The notes: generated by a model not told the origin, from the letters alone. A stretch of DNA of 64,000 nt from Guptibacillus algicola (GCF_020171805.1 NZ_JAIVAF010000004.1:124001-188000); one strand, 5' to 3'. Positions 14,785 through 24,085 are shown, counted from the stretch's first letter. Numbers and translations: made by a program.

Positions 14785-15417
14785 TTATTTCTCAATCACA
14801 CCACAAGCGATTCGATCACCAGCATCGCCTGAAGGTTGTGACTCCATGTCGTCTGCTCCAGCATGAATGACAAGTGCTGTGCCGCCTTCTTTAAGAAGAG
14901 AGTTATCTTCTCCTTCAGCTAGCGTTACTTTTTCGTTCATGATTTCTTTATCAACCGTGCCATCTGCACTTACTTCAAGGTTCTCCATATCACCAGCGTG
15001 TGGGCCATCTTCTGTTTCAGTTCCGTGGCTTACATCAGCTGGGTTGAAGTGTCCTCCGGCAGACTTGAAGTCAGGAGCTTCACACTTACCGGTCTCATGA
15101 ATATGGAAGCCGTGTGTACCTTCTGGAAGATCAGAAGTTTGAAGATTAATCGTTACACCTTTGTTTTCCTCCGTAATTTCAGCTGTCCCAACTTCATTGC
15201 CTTCTGCATCCTTCAACGTCACCATTGCCATTTCAGCAGCTTCCTCTTCTTTTGTACCTTCATCTGCTGTACCTTCGTTTGTTGCGTCCTCTTCAGTGTT
15301 TTCCATCGTAGAATTATTTTCTGAGCCAGACTCCTCCTGGTTCGAAGAATTTCCTCCACATGCAGTAAGTACAAGAGCTAAAGCTAGCATCATCATTAAG
15401 TAATACCACTTTTTCAT
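14785..15417 (-). CDS. sodC: Cu/Zn superoxide dismutase lipoprotein
   Basis: A 210-residue lipoprotein: a signal peptide with lipobox LALVLTAC (Cys at about 20), then an acidic Glu/Thr/Ser-rich linker (residues 25-65), then a SodC domain. All metal ligands appear intact: HGFHIHE (two Cu His), GGHFNP (bridging His), SHG and GPHAGD (Zn His, His, Asp) and VIHAGADD (Cu His), plus GDAGDRIACGVI with the active-site Arg. The B. subtilis homologue YojM is reported to lack copper ligands, whereas this copy looks catalytically complete. It would remove superoxide outside the membrane. Single gene; the upstream 280 bases hold a 17-base direct repeat (15494-15510 and 15553-15569, one mismatch) of unknown meaning. 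Confidence 0.92.
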   Translation of the reverse strand: MKKWYYLMMMLALALVLTACGGNSSNQEESGSENNSTMENTEEDATNEGTADEGTKEEEAAEMAMVTLKDAEGNEVGTAEITEENKGVTINLQTSDLPEGTHGFHIHETGKCEAPDFKSAGGHFNPADVSHGTETEDGPHAGDMENLEVSADGTVDKEIMNEKVTLAEGEDNSLLKEGGTALVIHAGADDMESQPSGDAGDRIACGVIEK

Positions 15418-15607
15418 ACGAACTTCTCCCTCCTAAGAACATGTTATAACCATCTTTACACACACAAGAAGGTGTTAAACCTTACAGATGGGAATTGCAT
15501 CCATCTTCCTATACCACTTTTTTACCTAGGCGTTCTTTAGTCTCTATTCCACATTGCATCCAACTTCCTTCAAGAGACTTGAGTCATAGTACACCTAATT
15601 TCTTTTA

Positions 15608-15682
15608 ATCAAAAAAAATTGATTAATATGTTGCAATCTGAAATGTTATCGCTTACACTATACTTAATCAAAAAAATTTGAT
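15608..15682 (+). promoter_or_regulatory. arsR promoter with two ArsR-type operators
   Basis: Operator 1 is ATCAAAAAAAATTGAT (15608-15623), operator 2 ATCAAAAAAATTTGAT (15667-15682). Both are imperfect palindromes with ATCAA/TTGAT ends, like known ars/smt boxes. Between them TTGCAA (15631-15636) and TACACT (15654-15659) with a 17-base spacer form a plausible promoter. The second operator lies 18 bases before the arsR start codon. Confidence 0.7.
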
Positions 15683-15699
15683 GAATAGAGGTGACCACA

Positions 15700-16029
15700 A
15701 TGGCACTAGATTTTCCTATCCATAATGAACAGCTCAACACGACGTTTTCTTTGTACGAAAAGAAATTTAAAGCACTTTCAGATCAGAAGAGACTTCACAT
15801 TATGTATGAACTTACCCAGGCTGGTGTGCTGTGCGTATGCGATCTAACTGACAAGTTATACCTTCCACAATCAAAGCTTTCCTATCACCTTAAGATACTC
15901 GTTGATGCAGAGTTGATTACGAAAGAACTCCGTGGTACATGGAGTTACTATAAATTGAACAAAAAAGAAGTGAATCATTTATTATCAGAAGAACTTTGTT
16001 GTCTATTCCGCACAAATGACGGATGTTAA
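15700..16029 (+). CDS. arsR: ArsR family metalloregulator
   Basis: A 109-residue winged-helix repressor. Key segment: KALSDQKRLHIMYELTQAGVLCVCDLTDKLYLPQSKLSYHLKIL. The motif VLCVCDL places the CxC pair in the recognition-helix region, as in ELCVCDL of classical As(III)-responsive ArsR, and a further CC pair occurs near the C-terminus (EELCCLFR). It should leave its ATCAA-N6-TTGAT operators on binding trivalent arsenicals. GTG 15691 is in frame, but GAGGTG is best placed for ATG 15700. It is followed by a third operator copy and arsI. Confidence 0.9.
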   Translation: MALDFPIHNEQLNTTFSLYEKKFKALSDQKRLHIMYELTQAGVLCVCDLTDKLYLPQSKLSYHLKILVDAELITKELRGTWSYYKLNKKEVNHLLSEELCCLFRTNDGC

Positions 16030-16043
16030 TGTTTACCCAATAC

Positions 16044-16059
16044 ATCAAAAAAAATTGAT
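16044..16059 (+). promoter_or_regulatory. Third ArsR-type operator, between arsR and arsI
   Basis: ATCAAAAAAAATTGAT, identical in all 16 bases to operator 1 upstream of arsR. It lies 17 bases before the arsI start codon, overlapping the region just before its AAGGAGAGG site, so arsI may have independent or roadblock-type control. Confidence 0.7.
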
Positions 16060-16076
16060 CAAGGAGAGGATTCAGA

Positions 16077-16478
16077 ATGAGAACACATATCGGACTAAAC
16101 GTGACAGACATTAAGGCTTCAATCGATTTTTACACGAAGGTGTTTAATAGTAAACCAGTAAAAGTAAAAGACGATTATGCGAAGTTTTTACCTGAAGAAC
16201 CTTCTGTTAACTTTACTCTCAACCTGAAAGATGACGTAAAAGGCAACCAAGTGGGACACTTTGGCCTACAGGTCGAAAGCCATGATGAAGTCATGCGTCA
16301 TAAAGAAAGACTTGAGAAACTAGGGTTTTTCGCACGCGAGGAAATGGATACGAACTGCTGCTATGCCCTTCAAGATAAATTCTGGGTAACAGATCCCGAT
16401 GGCAACGAGTGGGAGTATTTCTTCACAAAGCAAGATAGCGAGGAAACTGAGGAAGCTGTTTCAAGCAGCTGTTGTTAA
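16077..16478 (+). CDS. arsI: ArsI-type organoarsenical C-As lyase
   Basis: A 133-residue type I extradiol-dioxygenase (VOC) fold protein. Ligand set as in characterised ArsI enzymes: His4, His61 (GHFGLQV) and Glu113 (GNEWE) for Fe(II), and the vicinal Cys94-Cys95 (DTNCCYA) that binds trivalent organoarsenicals. The C-terminus ends in SSSCC, another cysteine pair common in the ArsI/CadI family. ArsI cleaves the carbon-arsenic bond of methylarsenite and aromatic trivalent arsenicals. It is the only ars gene with arsR here; no arsenite efflux pump or reductase lies in the window. CadI-like function is an alternative, but the ArsR-type operator supports arsenic. Confidence 0.88.
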   Translation: MRTHIGLNVTDIKASIDFYTKVFNSKPVKVKDDYAKFLPEEPSVNFTLNLKDDVKGNQVGHFGLQVESHDEVMRHKERLEKLGFFAREEMDTNCCYALQDKFWVTDPDGNEWEYFFTKQDSEETEEAVSSSCC

Positions 16479-16496
16479 GTGGCTACCATTAAACTA

Positions 16497-16523
16497 AGAA
16501 AGCGACCACAAGGGTCGCTTTCT
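16497..16523. terminator. Bidirectional terminator between arsI and the hydrolase gene
   Basis: AGAAAGCGACC and GGTCGCTTTCT form an 11-pair stem with a short loop, flanked by T-rich sequence on the plus strand and A-rich on the other side. The two convergent genes end 18 bases before it and 2 bases after it. Confidence 0.8.
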
Positions 16524-16524
16524 T

Positions 16525-17217
16525 CTATTTCTCTACCATCTGGCTTCTAAGGAAGTCCAACACCATCTCATTATAGAGATGAGGATTCTCGATGTTTGCA
16601 ATGTGACCTGCTCCAGGAAGAAGACCGATGTTTATGCTGTCATTCTTACTTTTTACATAGGCCGCTGCTTCTACTTCATATAGCTCGTTCCCGCCGTTTA
16701 ATAACAATGTAGGCGTTTTGAGTGATGCAAGTGTTTCTTCATCAATAGCAGGATAGTCAAACGTCATCAGATCGTTCACCTTCGTTAACGTATCGTACCA
16801 CTTCGTTCCGTGAATGTCTTTGAAGTAGTCTGCTGTGTCAGGATCCGTTTCCTCTAAATTAGAGAAATGCTTATGCTGCTCATCTAACTTCCCTTTCAAG
16901 TGATCCGGAACAAATGGCGTATAACCTGTTAACACCATTCCTTTTACTAAATCAGGACGTTTGAGCGCAGTATGTATCGATAAGGTCGCTCCTAAAGAAA
17001 GACCAAGTAAATATGCCGGGCCATTCGCTTCTAGGTCTTCCACTAACCACTCAACAGCTGTCTCAACATACTCTTTGTTCGCTTCGATCGATGAAACACC
17101 GTGTCCTGGTAGATCCGGACAAACCACTTCGTAATGCTTTGAGAAAAATTCCTTTTGCGTTTGAAAATGAAGGTCTCCTGTTCCCATAAAACCATGTAGC
17201 ATATAAATTCGTTCCAT
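16525..17217 (-). CDS. Alpha/beta hydrolase (MenH-like)
   Basis: A 230-residue alpha/beta hydrolase. Oxyanion motif LHGFMG near the N-terminus, nucleophile serine in GLSLGAT, Asp region near TPTLLLNGGNE, and catalytic His in GAGHIANIENP. It resembles MenH (SHCHC synthase) and related small esterases, but it is not next to men genes, so the specific reaction is open. The frame extends to 17223; GGCGGTG is spaced better for the ATG at 17217. It stands alone. Confidence 0.82.
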   Translation of the reverse strand: MERIYMLHGFMGTGDLHFQTQKEFFSKHYEVVCPDLPGHGVSSIEANKEYVETAVEWLVEDLEANGPAYLLGLSLGATLSIHTALKRPDLVKGMVLTGYTPFVPDHLKGKLDEQHKHFSNLEETDPDTADYFKDIHGTKWYDTLTKVNDLMTFDYPAIDEETLASLKTPTLLLNGGNELYEVEAAAYVKSKNDSINIGLLPGAGHIANIENPHLYNEMVLDFLRSQMVEK

Positions 17218-17275
17218 TACCATTCACCGCCACTTCTCATATTCGTTTCGACTACCTCTTCTACTGTACCATAAG

Positions 17276-17303
17276 TAAAAGCAGCAGCACTATGCCACTG
17301 CTT
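17276..17303 (-). terminator. Probable terminator of hutH
   Basis: Minus-strand AGCAG ... CTGCT hairpin followed by GCTTTTAC, a few bases past the hutH stop codon. The stem is short and the T run is modest. Confidence 0.45.
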
Positions 17304-17307
17304 GAAG

Positions 17308-18825
17308 TTAGACCGCTGTTGTTTCCTCTTGCACTGACCAATCGAATTCATCGCTCTTCAACCACTGCCAAAGCGCTTCGATATCTTTTGAGAAAACGCG
17401 ATCTTCTTTAATAGGTGGAACGATTTCTCGTCCTTCTGAATGAAGCTTCTGAATCGAGGACGAAGCATTCTTAAGCTCTCGGTATTCAAGCGCCTGCATG
17501 GCACAAATAAGTTCGATAGCAACGACCTTTTGAGCGTTCAGAACGATTTGATACGCATGACGAGCACCGATCGTACCCATGCTCACATGATCTTCCTGAT
17601 TCGCTGACGAAGGAATGCTATCGACACTTGCTGGATGTGCGAGCGTTTTGTTTTCGGATACGAGAGATGCCGCAGCGTATTGCATGATCATCGCACCTGA
17701 TTGAAGACCAGGATTCGGACTTAAGAATCCAGGGAGATCATTCAGCTGCGGGTTCACTAACCTCTCGATGCGTCGCTCTGAGATGTTTGCCATTTCAGCA
17801 ACTGCAATTTTCAAAAAGTCCATTGCTAGAGCAATCGGCTGACCGTGGAAATTCCCTCCTGAGACGATCGTCTCGCCATCATCGAAAATCAACGGATTAT
17901 CTGTCGCAGCATTCATCTCGATCTCAAGCTTATCTTTTACATATGAAAGACTTTGTCTTGATGCGCCATGAACCTGTGGGATGCAACGGAGCGAATACGC
18001 ATCTTGCACACGCTTCTCACCCTGATGAGTGATGAGTTTACTGTCGTTCGTTAACGTACGAATTCGTTTCGCCACGTCTATTTGCTCGCGGTATCCCCTC
18101 GCTTCATGAATAGCTGGATGGAATGCGTCGATGATTCCTTCAAGCGCTTCGAGCGTCATCGTAGCGATCCAATCACTTTGATCGAAAAGGCGTTCCGCTT
18201 CGATATAATTAATGACACCCATCGCTGTCATCGCCTGTGTTCCATTGATGAGGGCAAGACCTTCCTTCGCTTTCAAAGTCAAAGGTTTGTAGCCAAGTTC
18301 ATCATAAACCTCACTCGTTGGTCGAATCTTCCCTTTGTAGTGAACCTCTCCTTCTCCAACTAACACGAGAGCAAGGTGTGATAGTGGTGCAAGATCGCCA
18401 GAAGCACCGAGCGAACCTTGACTCGGGATTACCGGAATCATTCCTTCATTCGCAAGGTCACGAAGTCGCTCGACCACGCATGGTCGCACACCAGAAAATC
18501 CTTTGATCAACGCATTTAGTCTGAGAACGACCATCGCTTTGCTCACCTCAACCGGAAAGTTCTCTCCAACGCCGCATGCATGCGAACGAATCAGATGAAG
18601 CTGGAGCTCATCGACATTCTTATCTGGAATAAGCACGTCACTAAACTTCCCGAAACCTGTATTGATTCCATATACAGTCTTTCCTGTTGCTACGATCTTC
18701 TCAACCGCTTTTCGACTCTTTTTTACCTTCTCCATACTCGATGGATGAATCGAAACATCCTCATCACCATATAGTATGTTCTTCATATCTTTTAACGTTA
18801 AATCAGATCCCGTTAGTAGTATCAT
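17308..18825 (-). CDS. hutH: Histidine ammonia-lyase
   Basis: A 505-residue enzyme that deaminates L-histidine to urocanate, the first step of histidine catabolism. The MIO cofactor triad Ala-Ser-Gly is in [14 protein letters not shown] near residue 142-144; [10 protein letters not shown] and [10 protein letters not shown] (Tyr and substrate loops), and the [14 protein letters not shown] region, are also conserved. The frame extends to 18885, but ATG 18825 has AAAGGGGAAA before it and starts [11 protein letters not shown], the normal N-terminus. hutP lies directly upstream with a terminator in the gap, so expression is predicted to depend on HutP antitermination. Confidence 0.97.
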   Translation of the reverse strand: MILLTGSDLTLKDMKNILYGDEDVSIHPSSMEKVKKSRKAVEKIVATGKTVYGINTGFGKFSDVLIPDKNVDELQLHLIRSHACGVGENFPVEVSKAMVVLRLNALIKGFSGVRPCVVERLRDLANEGMIPVIPSQGSLGASGDLAPLSHLALVLVGEGEVHYKGKIRPTSEVYDELGYKPLTLKAKEGLALINGTQAMTAMGVINYIEAERLFDQSDWIATMTLEALEGIIDAFHPAIHEARGYREQIDVAKRIRTLTNDSKLITHQGEKRVQDAYSLRCIPQVHGASRQSLSYVKDKLEIEMNAATDNPLIFDDGETIVSGGNFHGQPIALAMDFLKIAVAEMANISERRIERLVNPQLNDLPGFLSPNPGLQSGAMIMQYAAASLVSENKTLAHPASVDSIPSSANQEDHVSMGTIGARHAYQIVLNAQKVVAIELICAMQALEYRELKNASSSIQKLHSEGREIVPPIKEDRVFSKDIEALWQWLKSDEFDWSVQEETTAV

Positions 18826-18858
18826 CGTCCATTTCCCCTTTCGTTGATAAATCCATAC

Positions 18859-18902
18859 AAAAAGGAGACGACAATGGCACATCACGTACCATCACCGTCT
18901 CC
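18859..18902 (-). terminator. Attenuator terminator between hutP and hutH
   Basis: Minus-strand GGAGACGGTGATGG pairs with CCATTGTCGTCTCC and is followed by TTTTTG, 34 bases before the hutH start. The transcript just before it contains UAG, GAG, CAG and GAG triplets spaced a few bases apart. In B. subtilis, HutP with histidine and Mg2+ binds NAG repeats and prevents such a terminator forming in front of hutH; the same arrangement is inferred here. Confidence 0.8.
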
Positions 18903-18929
18903 TGATATCTCATCACTATAGACAGTTTT

Positions 18930-19370
18930 TCATCCTATATGATTAATTCCGAGTCCGAACGTTTCATGTTCGAGACCCTTTACTGGTGCGCCAATCGTTC
19001 CATAAAAGGCAACCGCGATCCATTCTCCCTCGTCAAAATGTTCATAAGGCGTGCCTCGCACGATTGCGAACCGTAATCCTACTGTGCGCATCATGTTTCC
19101 TGCGCCAATTTGCCCTCGCATCACACCTTCTAACGCTTCTAAAATAGCGTGGTAGAGTGCGTGCGTTTCTCGATACAGCTCTTCAGAAATGATGCTATTT
19201 CGTTTCGCAGCTGTTTCAACTGCTGAGATCACTTTTTCCATATTCATCGAACCCGCTTTACCCTGACAGTACTCTACGTCTTTTAACTGTCCTGCAAAAG
19301 GCTCTAATTCCTCTGGTGCCAATGTTGCTACCAACATCGCTAACTTTCCAATCTTGATTTTCTGTGCCAT
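18930..19370 (-). CDS. hutP: HutP, RNA-binding antiterminator of the hut genes
   Basis: 146 residues, the normal HutP length. Conserved segments: [51 protein letters not shown], and [23 protein letters not shown] with GLGINHI at the C-terminus. His residues in this set bind Mg2+ and L-histidine, and the ring-shaped hexamer then binds NAG-rich RNA. The attenuator it should act on lies right after its stop codon. The start ATG 19370 is preceded by AGGTGA. Confidence 0.96.
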   Translation of the reverse strand: MAQKIKIGKLAMLVATLAPEELEPFAGQLKDVEYCQGKAGSMNMEKVISAVETAAKRNSIISEELYRETHALYHAILEALEGVMRGQIGAGNMMRTVGLRFAIVRGTPYEHFDEGEWIAVAFYGTIGAPVKGLEHETFGLGINHIG

Positions 19371-19530
19371 CTACGTCACCTATCCAGTATCCGACTACTA
19401 ATCACTATTATCTTATTAAATTGTATGTGTTTTCAGAATCATATGTCAATAGAATCTAGGTAAATTTTACCCTATTATCATGCTAGTTTACTAGCGTAGT
19501 AAAGGGGTTTTAGGTCTTTTTTGTAGTCGT

Positions 19531-19544
19531 TGTAAACCTTTACC
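19531..19544. promoter_or_regulatory. cre-like site between hutP and alsT
   Basis: TGTAAACCTTTACC matches the CcpA consensus TGWAARCGYTTWCW at 12 of 14 positions. It lies 160 bases from hutP and 123 bases from alsT, so it could serve either gene in carbon catabolite control. One mismatch is at the central CG, so confidence is low. Apart from the alsT promoter, the rest of this 296-base region shows nothing clear. Confidence 0.3.
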
Positions 19545-19580
19545 AGTAACTTGATAAAATTTGTAATTTGTCGAATAGTG

Positions 19581-19608
19581 TTGAAATATATACAGTTACT
19601 TGTATAAT
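19581..19608 (+). promoter_or_regulatory. Sigma-A type promoter of the AlsT-type gene
   Basis: TTGAAA (19581-19586), 16-base spacer, TATAAT (19603-19608), 58 bases before the start codon. Confidence 0.7.
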
Positions 19609-19666
19609 AAAAGTTGTGAATAAATTGTCAGAAATATTTAAATAAACCAAAAGAGGAGCGTCTCAC

Positions 19667-21103
19667 ATGGAAAGTTTTTTATCGAGCATCATTGATGCTT
19701 CAAACAATATCCTCTGGGGATATGTTCTGATTGCAGGATTACTCGGGCTGGGTATCTATTTCACAATTACCTCCCGTTTTGTACAATTTCGTTTTTTTGG
19801 AGAAATGATCCGTGTACTTGGAGAAAAACCTGATTTCAAAGATGGAAAGAAAAACATTTCACCCTTCAAATCGTTTTGTGTAGGAGCTGCAACCCGAATC
19901 GGTACCGGTAACCTTGCAGGTGTAGCTGTGGCGATTACGCTAGGTGGGCCAGGAGCCGTATTCTGGATGTGGATTGTAGCACTCCTTGGAGGTGCAACTG
20001 CATTTATTGAAAGTACGTTAGCTCAGGTCTACAAGATAAAAGATACAAAAGCCTACCGCGGCGGACCTGCTTACTATATCGAAAAAGGACTAAAGAAAAG
20101 ATGGTTAGGCGTTCTTTTTGCCGTCATCATCACAATCACATTCGGACTTATATTCAATTCGGTTCAAAGTAATACCATTGCATTAGCGTTTGAAAACGCT
20201 TTCGGAATGAACCGTTTAGCGATGGGCTTAATTATTACGGCGCTTACTGGTTTAGTCATTTTTGGTGGTGTACACCGAATCGCAAACCTATCGAGTGTTA
20301 TTGTACCGGTGATGGCAATTCTATATATCGTGATTGCCTTTATCGTATTGATTATCAACATTGGAGAACTTCCAGCTGTTATTTCTCTTATCGTCGGACA
20401 TGCTTTTGGACTTGAGCAGGCATTCGGTGGTGCGATTGGTGCCGCAATCATGAACGGTGTAAAACGTGGATTGTTCTCTAACGAAGCCGGTATGGGTAGT
20501 GCCCCGAACGCAGCAGCAACATCAACGACATCTCACCCCGCAAAACAAGGTCTTATTCAGTCACTTGGGGTTTTCGTTGATACGATTCTAGTTTGTTCAG
20601 CTACAGCATTCATCATCTTGCTAGCGCCTGTATTTCAATCAGGTGACGTTTCAGGAATTGAATTACTTCAGAATTCACTTAACGCGCATATCGGTGGTTG
20701 GGCTGGTATCTTCATCTCTATTTCGATCCTACTCTTTGCTTTCAGTTCGATCATTGGATCTTATTACTATGGAGAAACGAACATTGAATTTATTAAAGAA
20801 AGTAAGACAGCGCTATTTATTTTCCGTATCGCAACGATGGCGTTCGTATTGATCGGCTCTGTCTCAAGCCTAAGTCTTGTATGGAAAATGGCAGACCTCT
20901 TCATGGCCCTCATGACGATCATCAACTTAATCGCGATTGCAATGCTAGGTAAAGTAGCGGCCAAAGTATTGAAAGACTATGAGACACAACGTAAAGCAGG
21001 CAAAAACCCAACGTTCAACCCTACCAAACTTGGAATCGAAGGTACTGAAGCTTGGGAAGATGAAGATGAGGAAAATAAGGAAAAGAAAAAAACTGCAATG
21101 TAA
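19667..21103 (+). CDS. Sodium:alanine/glutamine symporter (AGCS family, AlsT-like)
   Basis: 478 residues with about 10-11 transmembrane helices. The AGCS signatures are present: GAATRIGTGNLAGVAVAI near residue 77, and NEAGMGSAPNAAATSTTSHP near residue 280. These carriers import alanine, glycine or glutamine with sodium. The C-terminal tail is very charged (DEDEENKEKKKTAM). Clear promoter upstream, terminator 7 bases after the stop. It is divergent from hutP. Substrate is not decided by sequence. Confidence 0.93.
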   Translation: MESFLSSIIDASNNILWGYVLIAGLLGLGIYFTITSRFVQFRFFGEMIRVLGEKPDFKDGKKNISPFKSFCVGAATRIGTGNLAGVAVAITLGGPGAVFWMWIVALLGGATAFIESTLAQVYKIKDTKAYRGGPAYYIEKGLKKRWLGVLFAVIITITFGLIFNSVQSNTIALAFENAFGMNRLAMGLIITALTGLVIFGGVHRIANLSSVIVPVMAILYIVIAFIVLIINIGELPAVISLIVGHAFGLEQAFGGAIGAAIMNGVKRGLFSNEAGMGSAPNAAATSTTSHPAKQGLIQSLGVFVDTILVCSATAFIILLAPVFQSGDVSGIELLQNSLNAHIGGWAGIFISISILLFAFSSIIGSYYYGETNIEFIKESKTALFIFRIATMAFVLIGSVSSLSLVWKMADLFMALMTIINLIAIAMLGKVAAKVLKDYETQRKAGKNPTFNPTKLGIEGTEAWEDEDEENKEKKKTAM

Positions 21104-21110
21104 TGTAACT

Positions 21111-21138
21111 AAGAGCCTGGAGATTCCAGGCTCTTTTC
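21111..21138 (+). terminator. Intrinsic terminator after the AlsT-type gene
   Basis: AAGAGCCTGGA, loop GAT, TCCAGGCTCTT then TT: a perfect 11-pair stem. Confidence 0.85.
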
Positions 21139-21249
21139 ACAATCCATCACCCATTATTTTTGAAAAACGGTTTTGTGTTAAGTATGATGAAATTAGGGAA
21201 ACAGTATATGTGGTTATACTGAAAACTAGAACATGAAGGAGTGGATAAC

Positions 21250-22140
21250 ATGAACAACAGTCAATTCGAAAAAATCAAGAACGGAAAAGGATTTATCGCA
21301 GCGCTAGACCAAAGTGGTGGTAGTACACCGAAGGCACTAGCAGAGTACGGCGTACCTGAAGATGCTTATTCCAACGAAGATGAAATGTTTGATCGTGTAC
21401 ACCAAATGCGTACTAGAATCATCACGTCCCCTGCATTTAACGGTGATAAAATTCTAGGTGCTATCCTTTTTGAACAAACAATGGATCGTGAAATCGAAGG
21501 TAAGTTCACGGCTGACTACCTTGCAGACAAAGGCGTCGTGCCTTTCCTAAAGGTCGATAAAGGGCTTGCAGAAAAAGAAAACGGCGTACAGCTTATGAAG
21601 CCGATTCATGATCTAGATGAGACGCTAAGACGCGCTAACGAAAGAAAGATCTTCGGTACGAAGATGCGTTCCGTTATTCATGAAGCAAATACAAGCGGCA
21701 TCAAAGCCGTCGTTGACCAGCAGTTCGAAGTCGGTAAACGAATTATTAACTCTAACCTCGTTCCGATCATCGAGCCAGAAGTGAACATTAACAGTGAAGA
21801 CAAAGCACAATCTGAAGAGATTTTACGTGATGAAATCATGAAGCACTTGAATGACCTTCCTGAAAATGAAAATGTCATGCTGAAGCTTTCCATTCCTACA
21901 AATGCGAATGCATATAAAGAGTTGATCGAACATCCACGCGTCGTTCGCGTTGTTGCTCTATCTGGCGGTTATTCTAGAGATGAAGCAAACAAGATCTTGA
22001 AAGAGAACGACGGTCTAATCGCGAGCTTTTCAAGAGCGCTAGCAGCTGACTTAAACGCTAATCAAACTGATGAAGAGTTTAACGCAGCATTGCAAGACGC
22101 TGTAGATACGATTTATGATGCTTCTGTAAATAAGAAGTAA
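21250..22140 (+). CDS. Class I fructose-bisphosphate aldolase
   Basis: 296 residues, the length of the staphylococcal-type class I aldolase (Fda). N-terminal [19 protein letters not shown] is the class I phosphate/active-site loop; KTKMRSVI-like (here GTKMRSVI), [10 protein letters not shown] and [10 protein letters not shown] carry the Glu and the Schiff-base Lys; [11 protein letters not shown] closes the phosphate site. It splits fructose 1,6-bisphosphate without a metal. GTG 21241 is in frame, but AAGGAG is spaced for ATG 21250. Own terminator follows. Many bacilli also have a class II enzyme; none is in this window. Confidence 0.93.
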   Translation: MNNSQFEKIKNGKGFIAALDQSGGSTPKALAEYGVPEDAYSNEDEMFDRVHQMRTRIITSPAFNGDKILGAILFEQTMDREIEGKFTADYLADKGVVPFLKVDKGLAEKENGVQLMKPIHDLDETLRRANERKIFGTKMRSVIHEANTSGIKAVVDQQFEVGKRIINSNLVPIIEPEVNINSEDKAQSEEILRDEIMKHLNDLPENENVMLKLSIPTNANAYKELIEHPRVVRVVALSGGYSRDEANKILKENDGLIASFSRALAADLNANQTDEEFNAALQDAVDTIYDASVNKK

Positions 22141-22159
22141 GAGCTAAGACAGCACGGAG

Positions 22160-22190
22160 GGTGCCCTAAGTGGGGCACCTTCCTTTTTTA
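22160..22190 (+). terminator. Intrinsic terminator after the aldolase gene
   Basis: GGTGCCC, loop TAAGT, GGGGCACC, then TTCCTTTTTT. Located 20 bases past the stop codon. Confidence 0.85.
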
Positions 22191-22289
22191 TTTTACAGAA
22201 TTCAGGAACAACATGATCCCCATTAACAGCTAACCCCTACGACTACTAACATTTCATAAAAATTCTCTCAAAGAAAAGTTTCCAATAAA

Positions 22290-22319
22290 GAGAGCACCCA
22301 ATTCGAAGTGGATGCTCCC
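22290..22319 (-). terminator. Probable terminator after the BCCT pseudogene
   Basis: Minus-strand GAGCATCC / GGGTGCTC stem with a 10-base loop, followed by TCTTTATTGG. The T run is interrupted, so termination strength is uncertain. Confidence 0.5.
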
Positions 22320-22335
22320 TTGTTGCGCTACTCGA

Positions 22336-23875
22336 TTAAGATTTTCGTATATTCGTATTCCATGCTAAGTCGATATCCATCATCCTTTTGGCCGCATAGA
22401 TTAAAATGAACTGGATGACGATGATCGGTAGACCCATCAGTCCTGAGACAACTGATAGTGGCGGTAATCCTCCAATACGCATCAGAATGAGTGCGAAACT
22501 AGTGATGATCATCGCAATGATGATGCGAAGTGTTCGCGGCGGTTCATTCTTACTCATATCTCTTGTACTCGTGTAAGCAGCGACAGTATATGTCGTTGAA
22601 TCAAGCGTAGTCGTTAAGAAGATCAGAGCCACAATTATAAAGATCACGACCGATACTTCACCTAGAGGAAGCGTTTGTAAGATTTCAGGTATAGCCGCCA
22701 TCCGTTCATTTTCCTTAACGAGTTTTAATACTGAAAGATCTCCATCAAGATAGCGATGCACACCAAGTCCACCCAATACGCCTGTCGCGATCCATGAGAT
22801 CATCGTTGGCGCAAGGAGGTAAGTAAGGATCATTTCTTTGATCGTTCCGCCCTCTTGAAATCTTTGCAGCGAACACACTATGAAGCATCGCCCAAGTTGC
22901 GCTGTATGCAAACCAGAATACTGTGTTACTTTGAATATGAGAAGCCTTGCCTTCATAGACGGACTCTGTGTTTAATGAAAAATCAAGGTAGTTTGATAAT
23001 AAGAACGCAACGCTATCAGAGAAGTAGTTTAATATGAACACTCCTGGTCCAGCGATAAGGACGAATATGGCAAATAGTCCTGCTAAATACATATTCATCG
23101 TACTTAAGCGTTTGATTCCTTTTTCGATTCCTAAGTAAGCGCTCAATGAAAATAAAAACACCCAAACGATCGTAACGAGGATCGTCATACTAAACGTCAC
23201 TTCCATGTTTAGTAAGTTTGATAAATTATGAGTGATGATGGGAGCTCCGAGACCTAGTGTGACAGAAGCACCTGCTAATATACTGATAAGGAATAAGATA
23301 TCGAGAGCTCTTCCTCCCCAACCATCCGTAAATCTATCTCCAAACAGTACCCGGCAAGCTTCTGAGATTCTCATCAATGGGCGCTTTTTCACATGCAGGA
23401 TATAGCCCATAGCTGGAGCACTCATGACGAAAATAGCGAAGACTTGAAATCCCCATAAGAACATACTATATGCATTTCCCCATAGAAGAGCTTCTGCTGA
23501 TCCTACACTTACAACTGCTGGAGGGTCGTTCGCGACTGACGTCCACTGCAGCATCCCAGTCCGCATGATTGTAGAACCAACACCCATCGCGATCAAAATT
23601 GAAGCATACTCAAATAAGGTGAAACGGGGCTTTTCCTTAGGATCTCCTAAGACGACTTGCCCGTACCTTGAGAAAGCGAAGTACAAACCTGCTACTACGA
23701 GTAGAATTCCGTACCATAGGTATCCCCAACTAAAGACATCGACTATGTAATCAAAAATGGAGTTAAGTAGATTTAAAGACTCTGATTCATACATCGCAAA
23801 AGGTATACTGATTGCAATCATGATCAGTACAGATGGAACAAAAATTTTGTAATCGATTAACTTATCCGAACTCAT
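22336..23875 (-). pseudogene. BCCT-family betaine/choline/carnitine transporter, frameshifted
   Basis: Two overlapping minus-strand frames together make one BCCT transporter of about 510 residues. The first frame (start 23875) reads from MSSDKLIDYKIFVPSV through the aromatic-box region WTSVANDPPAVV (where glycine-betaine carriers have a different TM4 sequence) to TWAMLHSVFAAKISRG. The second frame resumes with TIKEMILTYLLAPTMISW and runs through FLTTTLDSTTYTVAAYTS to the end at 22336. The family expects AAKISRGRTIKEM; the sequence has GGGCGGAACG where GGGCGAACG would keep frame, so one extra G lies near 22846-22853. It would be a compatible-solute or amine importer if intact. A sequencing error is possible. 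Alignment beyond the break is intact, so the event is recent. Confidence 0.82.
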
Positions 23876-24015
23876 ACTATCCCTCTCTATCTACATCCTA
23901 ATTTCTCTCAAAATTTCATTACCCGGAAATGCAAAAAACATAACGCAAGCTGAAAGGGTTTTCCATTCAATTCTTACTAAACAAGGCACTTGGAAGCTGC
24001 CGAGATCTTCATAAA

Positions 24016-24045
24016 ACAAAAAAAGAACCTGAAAATCCAGGCTCT
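24016..24045 (-). terminator. Intrinsic terminator at the end of the hutUIG-yjiH operon
   Basis: Minus-strand AGAGCCTG, loop GATTTT, CAGGTTCT then TTTTTTT. It lies 40 bases past the stop of the YjiH-type gene and is the only terminator seen after hutU, hutI and hutG. Confidence 0.8.
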
Positions 24046-24085
24046 GGTGTTAGAAGTTAATGAAAGATCTTTTACAACTCCATGA

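Noticed and set aside
22336-23875. Two separate genes for a BCCT carrier
   Set aside because: The two parts join into one family-length protein once a single base is removed; the second part has no start signal of its own.
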